A stretch of 64,000 nucleotides of DNA from Sipunculus nudus (Eukaryota > Annelida > Sipuncula > Golfingiida > Sipunculidae). Positions 1-12,080 of this stretch are shown piece after piece (the stretch's first letter is position 1; each line of letters starts with the position of its first letter). The DNA is taken from the NCBI GenBank assembly GCA_026874595.1, contig CM049309.1, forward strand, positions 69,548,926 to 69,612,925, given 5' to 3'. The translations under genes were made by a program, and so were the position numbers. The notes beneath the pieces are model-generated. The model saw only the letters and a program-made list of their open reading frames with translations, ran no database searches and was not told where the DNA came from.

Positions 1-540
1 CTTTTGGTTCGGTGGTTTCAACTTTACATCTTACTACTGCGCTTCCTGTTAGAAGGTATATAAGCTTAATTCCTCTTTTATCCGGAACATTTTGTAAGTT
101 TCACTAGATAAAACGATGGTCCCTTAACACGGCCTTTTAAGAGATATATGCACTTATTTTCATTAGACTTGTTTTAAAACTAGCAATCGCACAAAATATA
201 TTAATTTAATTTTATATTTAATTGAATGATAAAATGATTTGTTAAGATTCTGCCATTGGGAGTCTGAAGGGTATTTTATAATTTTATGTTTGTTTAAATT
301 TTGACCGATCATTGAATAATGATGTTACAACGATAACTATCAAACTAGAACTGTGAACTAGAAAAGTAAACTATAAAAATCTCCATAAGGGAATGCAAGG
401 CAATTGGGATGTGGGGAATGGGGATGGGGTGCTCCCAATCCCCACTACGCAGACTGACTCACAAGAGTACGGCTCTGCTGTTAAGGGTTTATGGGCGTCA
501 CCATCTGACTCCCACAATGCACAGGAGCTTTTAAATGCAC
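1..540. other. Anonymous non-coding sequence
   Basis: AT-rich sequence with stops in all frames and no feature recognised, apart from a G-rich run near 406-429. Confidence 0.5.
406..429 (+). other. G-quadruplex-type motif
   Basis: Four G runs lie close together: GGG at 406-408, GGGG at 413-416, GGGG at 420-423 and GGGG at 426-429, with loops of 4, 3 and 2 bases. This fits the usual G3+ N1-7 pattern. It lies about 125 bp upstream of the TATA-like box at 553, so a promoter-proximal role is possible but not shown. Confidence 0.5.
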
Positions 541-790
541 CAGTGGCGTTGATATAAATGTAGGGAATAGGTCAATATGTAGTCCGTTCAAGTGTGTTGG
601 ACAAGATTTGTTTCAAGGCATATTATGGTAAGTACTTAACGGAATAAATAATATACAATAAGCAAACGCGTGTTAAATTTAAACAGAAGGAGGAGAAAGT
701 GTTTCCTTGAAATGTTCCTTGAAATTTGATTTTGAGGTTTGACAGTTGAGACAAGTCCCAAGTTCCAAATCAGAAAAGATTCGTTTCGAG
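541..790 (+). repeat. Dispersed TATA/donor module, copy 1
   Basis: First of four diverged copies of one segment (others at 9281-9620, 38352-38560 and, inverted, 55985-56290). Shared landmarks in order are a GGCGT-TATAAAT start, a TTGTTTCAAGGCA block, a GTAA splice-donor-like site, a TTTGACAG block and a final AGATTCGTTTCGAGTAGAAA block. In the last block one frame reads KRF-x-S-x-R in copies 1, 2 and 4. The unit may be the 5' part of a dispersed gene or of a retroelement. I do not recognise it. Confidence 0.6.
553..633 (+). promoter_or_regulatory. Candidate TATA box, short first exon and splice donor
   Basis: TATAAAT at 553-559 is followed about 70 bp later by ATG at 625-627, joined directly to GTAAGT at 628-633, a near-ideal metazoan 5' splice site. 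TATAAAT is also present in copies 2 and 4 of the repeat family, and a GTAA site in copies 2 and 3. An exon ending right after its start codon is legal but unusual. No downstream exon could be identified, so this is only a candidate promoter and first exon. Confidence 0.3.
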
Positions 791-975
791 TAGAAAATAG
801 AAAGGGTGGGTTCATTCATGCATAATTGATTGTACATTTGTCAATATTCCTTGATTGATGTTGCTGAATCCGCATCATTTGCTGGATCTACTCCAAAATC
901 TGATCAACTCTTTATTGGGCAATTCATTTCATGAGATTTCGTTCACGATTGCGTGATTTAAGTTGTGTACAAAAA

Positions 976-998
976 CACACACACACAACACACACACA
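976..998. repeat. (AC)n microsatellite
   Basis: About eleven AC dinucleotides with one interruption. Confidence 0.9.
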
Positions 999-1032
999 TG
1001 GGATGAAAACATACTCTCCTAGCAGAGGCAAC

Positions 1033-1110
1033 TATATATAAGGCTGCACTGCACAACAATATAGAGGTTTATAGAATTAGTGTTTACGTGTCTGAATAAT
1101 GATGGTATGT
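1033..1110 (+). promoter_or_regulatory. Second candidate TATA box with short first exon
   Basis: TATATATAAGG at 1033-1043 is followed by about 55 bp of leader, ATGATG at 1099-1104 and immediately GTATGT at 1105-1110, a good splice-donor match. The architecture matches the module 480 bp upstream although the sequence does not. No matching downstream exon was found, so chance in AT-rich DNA remains possible. Confidence 0.25.
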
Positions 1111-4080
1111 AAAAAAAAATTAATTATTGTTTAAACTATATTATGTAAACTATATTCTATGCTTTGATGTCCAGTTTAAATATATTTGTTATAATTACAT
1201 TTTCTTCTTGTAGAAAAAAATAACATAATTATTTCTGATTAATAACCAAACTGCGTGCTGTGGTTCTAAAGATTTATGGAACCATGGTAACAACTGATTT
1301 TTTTCTAAATATAATCATTTTGAAATAAGATAATTATGATTAAAACTACCGTGTCTTTGACTAGAGCTGTGCTAGGCGGAAATGACGTGTAAGGTCATAA
1401 TGTTAAAACAAAATCGTATCCGTCTCCTACGCAGGCAACCACACAGATCCATCCATCAGCAATTAAGTCGAGTTTTATACCCTTCGAAGCTAATGTCTTC
1501 CTTAGAGCTAAAATAGTCACATTAAATTAAGCTATAGAGGAACTCGGCCTAAGTTAAACGTTGAAGAATAGTGACACTTGTTTAGATAAATGAGTTCTTG
1601 CAGCAGTTAGTAACGTATGTACATGTAATTTGATAATGTTGATAATACTTCAGAATAGTCATGTCTGGACCGGATGTACTAAAGTTCCTGACCTCACGTC
1701 GGCCTCGACTTCATTCCGGAGACTGGAACTGACTCGAATGATGAGCTTTAACTATTCTGCGCTGCACAGCAGTCATTAATAAGAATTAACATACGTTTAC
1801 GCCACCTGTAATATGCAATCACGTAGGGTTTGATTTAATCATACCGAGCTCCATATTTCAACCGATTTGTATTATCTATCAATAAGTCCTTTATGTCATC
1901 TTTTCCATAAAGCCCATAACGGACGTGATGCAAAATTATGGTGAACATCTTCTCTTGAAACCGGGTGACCCTTTGCGTCACTATCGGAAGGAAAAGGCTA
2001 AATTTACGGGAAATATAATTCCTACTATCGCTTACCCTACTAAGGAAAAAATATACATATATCCATTTTCCTTTTATAGAATATAAAGCAAACTTCATGA
2101 GTAAATAGAATTTGTATGATTTCTTTAGAAGAAAAATAACGATTTAGTGAAAAAAAATATAATATCTATGATGTACGTTTGTGAGTCGGAAACGGAAATG
2201 AATATATAGGCATGAAAAGCATAGACTTTAAGACATTTGTTTATATTAATGATATAATGATGATAATGTTACATTTTTGTCTTCTGTTGGTTTCAAATAA
2301 ATGCTTCACACAAATAAATTACGAATTAATCCATGTTAACATCTTATGGACCAGCAGGGGAGATTTATTTCCTACCGTGTTTATTAAAATAAATGGCGGC
2401 ATTTACAGCTGGTTTTCCATGAATAGACATTTATACCAAACAACACCAAAGGGCCAATTTTGCAGCCGAAAGAAATATTGAAAAAAGTTCAGCCAGATTA
2501 CCCATGATACTTGTTGTGCCGTCAGGAAGTACACGCCATTTTACTTCATATTTAAAATATGCTTAACGACACAGAAGTCATATGTACCTCGGCTTGTATA
2601 GGTTTGTATCTCGAATTCACAAAATATCTTTTAAAATAAGTTACCGCATATTTCTTTTCAAAAAGCTTATGAGTTAGACATAATATACATTTGCTTCATA
2701 ATGGGAGTTTAGGTCGTTGTTTGCTAAGGGATCTAGAGCTTAGACCCAAAGAAATATGTAATGGTCATTTTGAATAACTGCATCAACCATCAACAACTGC
2801 ACTTAAACAAATGGTGACAAGAACTGGACAACATAAACATCTATAAAGCTTAAGTCCGTCCCATGGTAGGTGGCGAAATAGGTGCCGAGCTGGTTGTGTT
2901 GGGCCCCAGCTCACATCTCGGTGGACATCTCGGGAAAACTCCGCTACATGTGTTAACTCACACCGACTACACCTGTTTAAAATACTCTGAAAGCCGTTAC
3001 ATGATTGGTCAGATTCCCCATTAGGTCTCCCATCGTAAGATGGTTTATCTAAAATAGTTTTTCCCATCGCGTAGACGGTCCAACTGAGCAAGAGACCTGA
3101 CTCCCAGGAAGTTGGACAACTGGTAGTGGTCCGGGTTGTAGCAAACTAATTACTAAGTCCACAAATTAAACTCGAATCAACTCGAAACGTTCATTGTTTT
3201 AACCAAGCTATGCCGTGTAGGGCTTTATCCTAAATTTTTCTGCATCTGGAATAAGAAATATATGTATTTTTTGTCATATAATTACTATTTTGCACTTCAT
3301 TAAATGTTAACTCCGCTTAAAAGTTCAGAAATAGTTCATATCATCCCTAAATGCATGTTGTTATGAAAAGTGGACAATTCAATAAAAGACATATATATGT
3401 ACTGGTTTGTATGAAGGAAAATGTTCCGAAAATACGTTTACTGTTAACCATTATCAAATACTTTCATTTTTACCTGAATTCCCATTCTTATGCAAGAAAA
3501 TATCTTATGCAAGTACATATTCATATTCATATTCATATACATTTGCCAAGTATTCGCACCATGTCTGGTATTTATTCAGTTTTAGCCAAACAATGATGTT
3601 GAGAATATATGAAAAAATATTCTATTGTAAGGTTTTTTATTTATATAAGCATATGAGAAGCTAAGAGGAAAGGGCCCTCCTACTTGGTTATAGTAAAGTT
3701 CTCAATATATGATTGCAAACTAATACTCTGACAAGACTGTCATGAAGAAAAACAGTAAAAGTTTTGAGATACTGTGATGCATATATGAAAAATTTGCAGA
3801 TGGACAGGCAAGTGTACAGAATGGACCTTCATTTCACTTTCAAGGGAATAATGCATTTAAGTTTATATATAACAACATGGCATCTACAAAATTATTCCTT
3901 GAATCCCTATTAAAACAATTTGCACATTGGAGTTTTCAGTACATGCTTAATTTTATTCACCGAAATAAAATAAAAGATTCATTACATTTGATAAAATAAA
4001 AACATCTTTTCAAATAAAGTATACACACTGTTGGTTGAATGAGGGACAAACAATATCATTATGCTAATTACAATCTCAGC
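1111..4080. other. Anonymous AT-rich sequence
   Basis: About 3 kb without a recognisable gene. Short open frames at 1835-2098 (minus), 2212-2481 (plus) and 2783-3091 (minus) show no motif, domain or splice context. The only simple repeat is near 3516-3539. Confidence 0.5.
3516..3539. repeat. (TTCATA)n microsatellite
   Basis: About four hexamer units in a row. Two overlapping short reading frames here are by-products of the repeat. Confidence 0.8.
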
Positions 4081-4332
4081 TATAATTAATTACTGGAATT
4101 AATAGTAAATTTCACACCTGGTGAAGTTTTACTCTTCTGAAGTAAAGCATTACTTATCTGATGAACATCCACACTTTCATAGCAATACATCACTTTGTGG
4201 ACACAATTAAATTTGCACTTCAATAATTGTAACCCTGGTGGTACAATACAAAATCTAAAATGTAACATGTCCAAGAATATAATAAAATACAGAAAATTAT
4301 AACATTCATCTAGTTTATGCACCAGCTGGGGA

Positions 4333-4346
4333 GGGGGGGGGGGGGG
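4333..4346. repeat. Poly(G) tract
   Basis: Fourteen G residues. A minus-strand frame of 142 codons crossing it has a proline run that is only the translation of this tract. Confidence 0.9.
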
Positions 4347-4559
4347 TGAGTGCAAGGCAGAGGGGAAGCCTACTAGTAGTGGCCAAGCTGGGCCAAGGCA
4401 AGCTGCCTGGGGTGGGTTACATAATGCAAGTGAAGGCTGTACTACTAGGTGGGCCAGATGTAAACAACACTTGACATGTTGTATGAAAACTTGAATAAAA
4501 GCTACTCTTTTCAAACAATTTCTTTGAAATTTCAGATTTTAAAAGATTAAATCCTTATG

Positions 4560-5167
4560 TATATATGCTGTGAAAAAACGTGCCACTGCCAAATTTGGAC
4601 AAAATTTAAGGTATTGATTTTTTATTTATGCTAATAACTTGAACAATTTGCAAAATTCAGATCTAATTTTGGGTAAACAATTGAATCTTGATTAAATAAA
4701 GTTATATTCCTGAAAAAAGGTCTCCAGCTTCAGCAATTCTCATGTTAAGTGAGCAAATATATTTCCTGATTTTTTAAAAATTGCATTATATTTGGGCCTA
4801 TAACTTCAAAATAATACCCAATACTGACCTAATTTTTGGTATGTGCACAGAAAATGTATGGAAGAATATGAATACTAAATCTGATCAAAAACAGATCAGT
4901 GGTTTTGATATTAGGCAGCCTTGAAGTGTAACAATGGCTTTTATATGGAAAACGGAGGTTTTTCCTTAATATCTCGAAGGAACGAAGTTCTAATGACCCA
5001 ATTTTTGGTATGGTAGGAGATTTTGGGTACATCTAATGGTATGCAGAATTTTGGATTCGTAGGTCCAACAGTTTTAAAATGTGCCCTGTTAACGGACGGA
5101 CGGCCGGACGACGGACAAAGGACCACGACTATAGCTCAGATGACTTATAGTCAGCTGAGCTAAAAAT
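4560..5167 (+). repeat. Dispersed repeat with GACGG-rich tail, copy 1
   Basis: The segment carries two 'taatttttggtatg' blocks (near 4830 and 5000) and ends in a GACGGACGGCCGGACGACGG tail at about 5095-5116, followed by TATAGCTCAGATGACTTATA and AGCTGAGCTAAAAA. Related tails occur at 23280-23345, 24420-24500 and, inverted, 40125-40205. I recall this tail style from bivalve genomes. It has no coding capacity and is probably a non-autonomous element. Confidence 0.6.
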
Positions 5168-6060
5168 GATAACGGGGCCGATCAAGGACAGTTGGATGGG
5201 AGTGGCTTTAACGAAATACTAGATAGGATTCATTTCTACAGGTATTGGAAGGGCGTAGCCTTTATGCCAAAACAAAATGCTGAAAAAATAATAATTCTTC
5301 CTAGTAGGGTGTTAAACCCCTTAACCATCCTAACCCCCTTGGACCTGGCCCTGACAAAAGTCAGTGAATTGCAGATGTAATGTTAAAGCTAGACATTAAC
5401 CTACGTTTTTTGTAGATTTTGTGCGATTTCTTTCTAACTCTGCGTACTTATTAATGAACCCTAAAGGTAATTCACGCTGGGGGACAGTTATCTTAAAATG
5501 TGATTATGTGATTAACGTATGTATGCTGTTTATCTACAAGCTGTTAGTAAACACAGCAATGTTGACAAAAGGAAAAACCATGTAACGTAAGGTGGTTGGT
5601 TGTAAATATGCTTGGGGATTATTTTAAATAGACGTTAGTTATATGAATAGGCCCCTTTAAAGCCTAACCTAATCTACAAAATAAAAAAAAATGTTTTTTT
5701 CCGGCATGACTTCAATTAACTTTCCACTTTTTTTTACGATATTAAGTAAATGTTGTACTATTATTATAAAGCAATAATAAACTGATGGGGAAAATAAAAA
5801 CTTCATTATATGCGGGCACCAACAAATCCTTAATTATGTAAAAAACACCTTTGGATATGAGTAAAGTGATCTAAATGAATAATATTGTACATACATGGCC
5901 GTTTTTTCCTGTAAGCCCACAATATCATAATTCAAGAGACAAGATAAACCTACCTATGGAATATGATATCGAGGTAGCAGTCACCAAATAATTTGTTAAT
6001 TTTACTACACTGAACTCATATTTTTATCCAGATCCGGTAATTATTCTATCAATGTAATAA
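5168..6060. other. Anonymous sequence
   Basis: No gene, repeat or RNA recognised. A 62-codon open frame at 5192-5380 has no supporting feature. Confidence 0.5.
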
Positions 6061-6096
6061 TTATTTTTAAAAAAATGCTTCTATCATGGTATTAAG

Positions 6097-6516
6097 GTAG
6101 AACTGAAGAGGGTTCCAGACTTCAGCGGGCCCTGGGAAGTGCACAGGAATCAAAGTCGGGAGATCGTGAGTTCGAATCTCAGCCTTTAGGTGGTGAGATA
6201 TTTTACGGTCGGCTCCCACATAGGGTAGGCGCTGCTCAGGCTTAACAGGAAGACCGTACCCCACAGCCGTGTTTCAATTCACTCATATACAGGTGCGCCT
6301 TTTGGGGGTTCCTCGGTGGTATAACACGGCAATCGAAACGATTACACACCTAGGGCCCACAGATGCAGAAGTCACCGGGCCTGCTTATAACCAGGATATA
6401 AAATGCTATTGCCCTGTCACGTGGTCTAAAAGCGGAATGGAATCCTCACATGTACATATTTCCTCAGATGTACATATTTGGTTAAGCATTAAAAAATGAA
6501 GGCGGTGACCTCCAAC
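6097..6516 (+). mobile_element. tRNA-derived SINE-like element, copy 1
   Basis: The head at about 6115-6185 resembles a degenerate tRNA. A GAGTTCGAATCTC block fits a pol III B box and can form a T arm (TGAG, TTCGAAT, CTCA). The body from about 6240 to 6516 is shared with 41100-41382: a GGGGGTTCCTCG block, GTCACCGGGCCT, two copies of AGATGTACATAT and a shared GGCGGTGACCTCCAAC end. Two dispersed copies with a tRNA-like head support a SINE. Both copies are too diverged to be recent. Confidence 0.6.
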
Positions 6517-6615
6517 AAAAATAAGAAAAAAAAATAGGCCTACAATAAAAAAGGAACAACTCAAGAAACACATATAAGGGTTCCCTGCCGACCGGGGAGA
6601 CTTAACAAAAGCTGG

Positions 6616-6702
<87 letters not shown>
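6616..6702. repeat. (TA)n microsatellite
   Basis: About 43 TA dinucleotides with rare interruptions, lying 100 bp downstream of the SINE-like element. A minus-strand frame that reads as an Ile-Tyr run is an artefact of it. Confidence 0.95.
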
Positions 6703-9280
6703 CATTGTAAGAACTTCCCCAGTGTAAACACAGTCAGCAAAAGCTAGCAAAATCCGCTACTTTTGACCATATAAATGCTATAGATTTCTAGGAATATGAA
6801 CATGAACTATCAGAGCACTTGAAAATAATTGCCACTTGGCTGATTGTGTAATTTAACCGATGAATCCAATAGTCTGTGCCCTGAAACTATTAATGTCTGA
6901 ATCACACGCCTTGGGCATGCAACCTGTCTGCCCAGGAGCGAAAGTGCTTGCGCTTGATGCATATGTAATTTGTGAAGTAATAAACTTCTGTAAACCTTTA
7001 TCATAATCACAACCTATGTACATCTGGGTTTTTTTCCAGTTTTTCTTTGTAAGGCAAACTTTCAAAGTTTTTTTTTTTATATTTTACACCAAGGACAGAA
7101 ACAGGAAAATACGTAATCAACCGTTACTAAAACAATAACTTTCCGTTATGCGATTTGCCTGAAAATATTAAATCTTGAGAACCTAGTTCAGACTTTAAGC
7201 AATCCGCATCCGCATGAAATGACATCTGATATCATCGTTCCCAGCCTGCCTTGCGCTGCTTTGTGAGTAGCCATGATAGATATGACAGAGGACGGTGATG
7301 ACGTCATAATAGGATGTTGCTCACAAACGAGGCAGCTAAACCAACAAAGACAATGATGAAAAGCTGCCGTCCTCTTTTAATTGTGATGTTTGCAGTAATA
7401 AGTATGTATGATATTTGTCTTCGAGGATATACGCATTTTCCTCTATTTGGTGCTTAAGAACTAATTTCTATCCTGACTTAAGTTGTACTTTGAAAGCAAA
7501 GTAATAAATAATGATCAATGATTTGTTCATTTTCCTCTAATGAAAATATGCTTCCCAGATTTTAATGTTAAAAATTAATGCATCAAATGCTTCAACAACT
7601 TCACATCACGAACGTACTGAATTAAATACACTACAAGCGTGTCGAATATGGTTTCTTCAATATCCAATATACAACATACCGTATTCGATACATTTCGTGA
7701 CGTTTGTGTTCAAAATGCATGAAACAAAAAGAAAATAGACAAAAAAACGTATCAAAAATGTTTTATGACATTTTATGTTTGTGTGTAGTTATTCCTCATT
7801 TCCTGTATGCGGAAACGGTATTAGAAGCACACACAGTTATAGTAAGGCGTGTTTACACGGTGTTGTTGCGAATACAGTATAAATGAATTCGGTATCGAAA
7901 TTACATCCAAGTTTGATTTCACCGATGCGGATCCAAACGTTAATGAAACGTTGAGTTTCACACTTAAGCATGTCGAATGCCGAGTTCCGAAAATATGTAT
8001 TGAGCATACCGGTCTTATCACACTGCCCAAAAAAAGATAACTATTTTACCTAATGTTTTTCGAATACTTTATCAAATACCATCTTTTGGGTAGCTGTATC
8101 ACTTGTTCCACATTTCCCCATATATTTCCTTTATTCTATGACTTCACGTTAAAATCATCTTCCATGTCTGCCACCCGTTGTGCCAGTAACTTGGATTGGA
8201 TACTTGTCAAATGAAGAATACACACGGCTTGTTCTCAGGACAGCAGCTCAACCAAACTGGTTGCCCGGGTAAACACGTTCACAACTGATTTGACATTAAT
8301 ACTCTGACATCGAATGAAAACATATATTCAACCATCTAAGAAACTTGGTATCTAGAAAAATCTTCCCTTTCTGCCACTGTCGACTCTTACGAATCAACTG
8401 GACCATTAAAACCAGATGTATGCAATCGCCAAGCACAGCGATCACTGGTATGGAGTGTAGGATCTTAGGAATAAAGTTATGGTCAAAAATAAATATCGGG
8501 TACGAATTTGTAATCTTGTGCCCAAATTTCAGTTCTTGAAAATCAGCCATATTGGAGAGCTATCGCTAACAGAAAATAGCATAAAGAAAAGAAAAGAAAA
8601 AAAAAGGAAATTGATAGTCTTGCATTGGGGGGTCTAAGAAGGTCCACCCACAAATAATTTTTGCGAAAATATGTTTACAGAAAGAAACTGATCAAACCCT
8701 CAAAGCTTCACCGTACTACGGGGGAGGCGTAATCAATGTCTTCCATAAACGCATAGACCAGATTAAGCAGTACTCTGGTCTCTGCTTCATACTTTGAAAC
8801 CGCCATGGAAAAGAATGTTATCGGTTTCATAGTCCTCAGTCATATCCAGCACATGCGAAAGCAATGGATCGTTTTGCTCTGATACTAAGACACAAAAATC
8901 TAGTTGTTTTCCTCTATATTACCTCTGCTGGACTGAAAGTCTGAAACACTGCTAATCTTAGATTGAGCGAGCGCATGTCACACATTTCACGCCTTGCATA
9001 ACATTTCACTTAGCTATAACTAGACTTGGCGGATCTAGATTATGTGCAGGCATTTTTTTTTTACCTAAACAATCTTTAAACCTGAAAAAAAGAACCGAGA
9101 TTTAGCGCCTTGTGCAGTTTTATTCCGTATACATTTGCGTGCGAGGGTTATGTATACTATCTATACTAGTCAGATAGGGGATAGGTTTGGCAACGAAAGA
9201 GGTCGTGACAATTCTACAAGAAACAGGATTTAAAGTTTCGTGAAAACTTGGACGCTCAATGCACCGGGTCTTCAAAATAC
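6703..9280. other. Anonymous sequence
   Basis: About 2.6 kb without a recognisable gene. Short open frames (for example 7849-8040 and 8296-8550) have no motif or splice context. A perfect cAMP-response-type palindrome lies at 7299-7306. Confidence 0.45.
7259..7373. promoter_or_regulatory. CRE palindrome within nested inverted repeats
   Basis: TGACGTCA, the full CRE/ATF palindrome, is at 7299-7306. It sits between TTTGTGAG (about 7261) and its inverse CTCACAAA (about 7320), and between GAGGACGG (7288) and its inverse CCGTCCTC (about 7366). A regulatory role is conjecture because no adjacent gene start is visible. Confidence 0.25.
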
Positions 9281-9620
9281 ACACCGGCGTAGGTATAAAT
9301 ATAGTGAAGAAGCTAATGCAGTTTATTCAATTGTGTTGGATCAGAATTGTTTCAAGGCAAATTACATAAACATGGGTGTTTTGTGGTAACTAATTTACCG
9401 AAAAAGTAATATTCTGTAAGAACACACTTGTGGAATGTATACAGAAGGTGTGTCCTTGGAATGTTACAGATTTTGATTTTAAAGTTTGACTTTTGTGACA
9501 AATAATCCCGGCCGTCCCATTGTACCTAAACAGGAAAGATTCGTTTCCAGTAGAAACGACCTCTGGCGGAGCTTTGGGCTCCTCTGCTGCTGCGGCGGCG
9601 GAAACCGGAGCGAAAACCAT
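9281..9620 (+). repeat. Dispersed TATA/donor module, copy 2
   Basis: Best conserved against the inverted copy at 55985-56290. It has TATAAAT at 9294-9300, a TTGTTTCAAGGCAAATTACA block, GTAACT near 9385, CCCGGCCGT near 9510 and an AGATTCGTTTCCAGTAGAAA block near 9537. The plus frame over the last block reads PKQERFVSSRN. A minus-strand frame at 9390-9620 is the opposite strand of this repeat and unlikely to be a gene. Confidence 0.6.
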
Positions 9621-10227
9621 CCCCGAAAGAGTCCAAAATACTAGCCTACAATAATAGAATATAACAATATAATAGTCATATCAGGTAAATGGGATACTAA
9701 AATACTGAGTCTTGGAATTCCAAAAAGCACGTTGAGTAAACAAAAGCTTGCTCTGTCGCCAAGGTACATAAAGACAAAACGGCCCACTTAATACTTAGTG
9801 ACTACACGTGAGAGTTTCAATTACAAAGTAATTAAACACCTGTTCCACGTGTGGTTTAATTACTACGCTCACTCGGATCAGATTACCATCCCTATTTTAC
9901 ACAGCATCCTTGGAATCCTTTTTGCCAGTGGTTCAGAAAATTAGCCAAGGAGGACGCGGGGACCGCTATAGCTACTGTGAATGATAAGATTGAGCTGGGT
10001 CTGACATGATAATACTCTTGGTTATAGTTATGGATTTAGATCAAAGTACAAACCAAAAACAAGATGGGGACTTGAATAGAATCCAGGATTAACACCGAGA
10101 AGGGCTTGGGAGTTTCATCATGCTTACTTTAAACAGTTAATTTGATCCCTTAAAAAGAGCCGAAAGTAAAAATGACAAACTATTAAACCAGGAAAACTTT
10201 CACAATGGTCTCTAATAAAGGTGTAGC
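9621..10227. other. Anonymous sequence
   Basis: No feature recognised between the TATA module and the 32-bp array. Confidence 0.5.
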
Positions 10228-10249
10228 GATTTAAGATAACCCCCGCTAC

Positions 10250-11690
10250 AGATTACGGGGAGGAAACTTTAAATCGTCTTCAGATAACGGGGAAGTAACA
10301 TGAATTGTCCTCAGATAACGGGGAGGTAACTTTAAATCGTCTTCAGATTACGGGGAGGTAACTTTCAATAGTGTTCAGATTACGGAGAGGTAACTTTAAA
10401 TCTTATTAGATTACGGGGAAGTAACTTTAAATCTTATTAGATTACGGGGAGGTAACTTTAAATCGTCATCAGATTACGGAGAAGTACCTCTAAATCGTCA
10501 TCAGATTACGGGGAGGTAAGTTTAAATAGCCTTCAGATTACGGGGAGGTAACTTTAAATCGCCTTCAGATTACGGGGAAGTAACTTTAAATCTTCATCAG
10601 GTTACAGGGAGGTAACTTTAAATCGTCATCAGATTACGGAGAAGTAACTTTAAATCGGCATCAGATTACGGGGAGGTAATTTTAAATCGGCTTCAGATTA
10701 CGGGGAGGTAACTTTAAATCGCCTTCAGATTACGGAGAAGTAACTTTAAATCGTCTTCAGGTTACGGGGAGGTAACTTTAAATCATCTTCAGATTACGGG
10801 GAGGTAATTTTAAATCGCCTTCAGATTACGGGGAGGTAACTTTAAATCGCCTTCAGATTACGGGGAAGTAACTTTAAATCTTATTAGATTACGGGGAGGT
10901 AACTTTAAATCGTCATCAGATTACGGAGAAGTACCTTTAAATCGTCATCAGATTACGGGGAGGTAACTTTAAATCGCCTTCAGATTACAGGAGGTAACTT
11001 TAAATCGCTTTCAGATTACGGGGAAGTAACTTTAAATCTTCATCAGGTTACAGGGAGGTAACTTTAAATCGTCATCAGATTACGGAGAAGTAACTTTAAA
11101 TCGGCATCAGATTACGGGGAGGTAATTTTAAATCGCCTTCAGATTACGGGGAGGTAATTTTAAATCGCCTTCAGATTACGGGGAGGTAACTTTAAATCGC
11201 CTTCAGATTACGGGGAAGTAACTTTAAATCTTATTAGATTACGGGGAGGTAACTTTAAATCGTCTTCAGATAAGGGGAGGTGACTTTAAATCGTGTTCAG
11301 ATTACGGGGAGGAAACTTCAAATCGTCATCAGATTACGGGGAGGTAACTTTAAATCGCCTTCAGATTACGAGGAGGTAACTTAAAATCGTCTTCAGGTTA
11401 CGGGGAGGTAACTTCAAATCGTCATCAGATTACGGGGAGGCAACTTTAAATCGTGTTCAGTTTACGGGGAGGTAACTTTAAATCGTCTTCAGGTAACGAG
11501 GAGGTAACTTTAAATCATCTTCAGGTTACGGGGAGGTAACTTCAAATCGTCATCAGATTACGGGGAGGTAACTTTAAATTGTGTTCAGTTTACGGGGAGG
11601 TAACTTTAAATCGTCTTCAGGTTACGGGGAGGTAACTTTAAATCGTCTTCAGATTACGGGGTGGTAACTTTACATTGACTTCAGATTAAC
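10250..11690. repeat. 32-bp minisatellite, about 45 copies
   Basis: Head-to-tail units contain ATTACGGGGAGGTAAC followed by TTTAAATCGTCTTCAG. Variants alternate (cttc or catc, ggag or gaag, occasional tta deletion), and some variant strings recur several units later, as expected from unequal exchange. The unit is not a multiple of three and no frame stays open. Confidence 0.95.
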
Positions 11691-11791
11691 CCTGCTATCT
11701 AGATTACCACTCATAAGATTTGTACCTTTATGTTAAGCTACTTATAGATATTGTCACTGCTTTATCCTGGATTTCTTACATAAGCTTTGAT

Positions 11792-11829
11792 CTATGTATG
11801 TATGTATGTATGTATGTAAGTAAGTATGT
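11792..11829. repeat. (ATGT)n microsatellite
   Basis: About nine tetranucleotide units, the last ones changed to AAGT. Confidence 0.9.
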
Positions 11830-11983
11830 TCAGCATAATATGCCACATACACATACATTTTGAGACAATTCATATTTCATATTTTTTTACCAAAAGCTTT
11901 TAAATCTCGTATCTTCCACGTAGTATATTGAATCTATATATCATGAGTTGGTTAAACATTTAACCATTTAGTTTTGCCAACCA

Positions 11984-12080
11984 GGGGGTAATCTGAATAG
12001 TGTGTGTTTGATGGGGGGGGGGGGGGTAATCTGAAATCAAGGCTACCGGGGGATGTAATTTGAAAGGGGGGTAGCTTTAA
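11984..12080 (-). repeat. Decayed inverted units of the 32-bp repeat
   Basis: GGGGGTAATCTGAA recurs, followed by a TACC-type block and a further TAATTTGAAA copy. Read on the minus strand these match the TTCAGATTAC...GGTAA pattern of the array to the left. About three degenerate units are visible. A 14-G tract lies inside at 12013-12026. Confidence 0.45.

Noticed and set aside
4086-4514. 142-codon minus-strand frame with a proline run
   Set aside because: The proline run is a 14-base G tract. The rest shows no domain or codon pattern.
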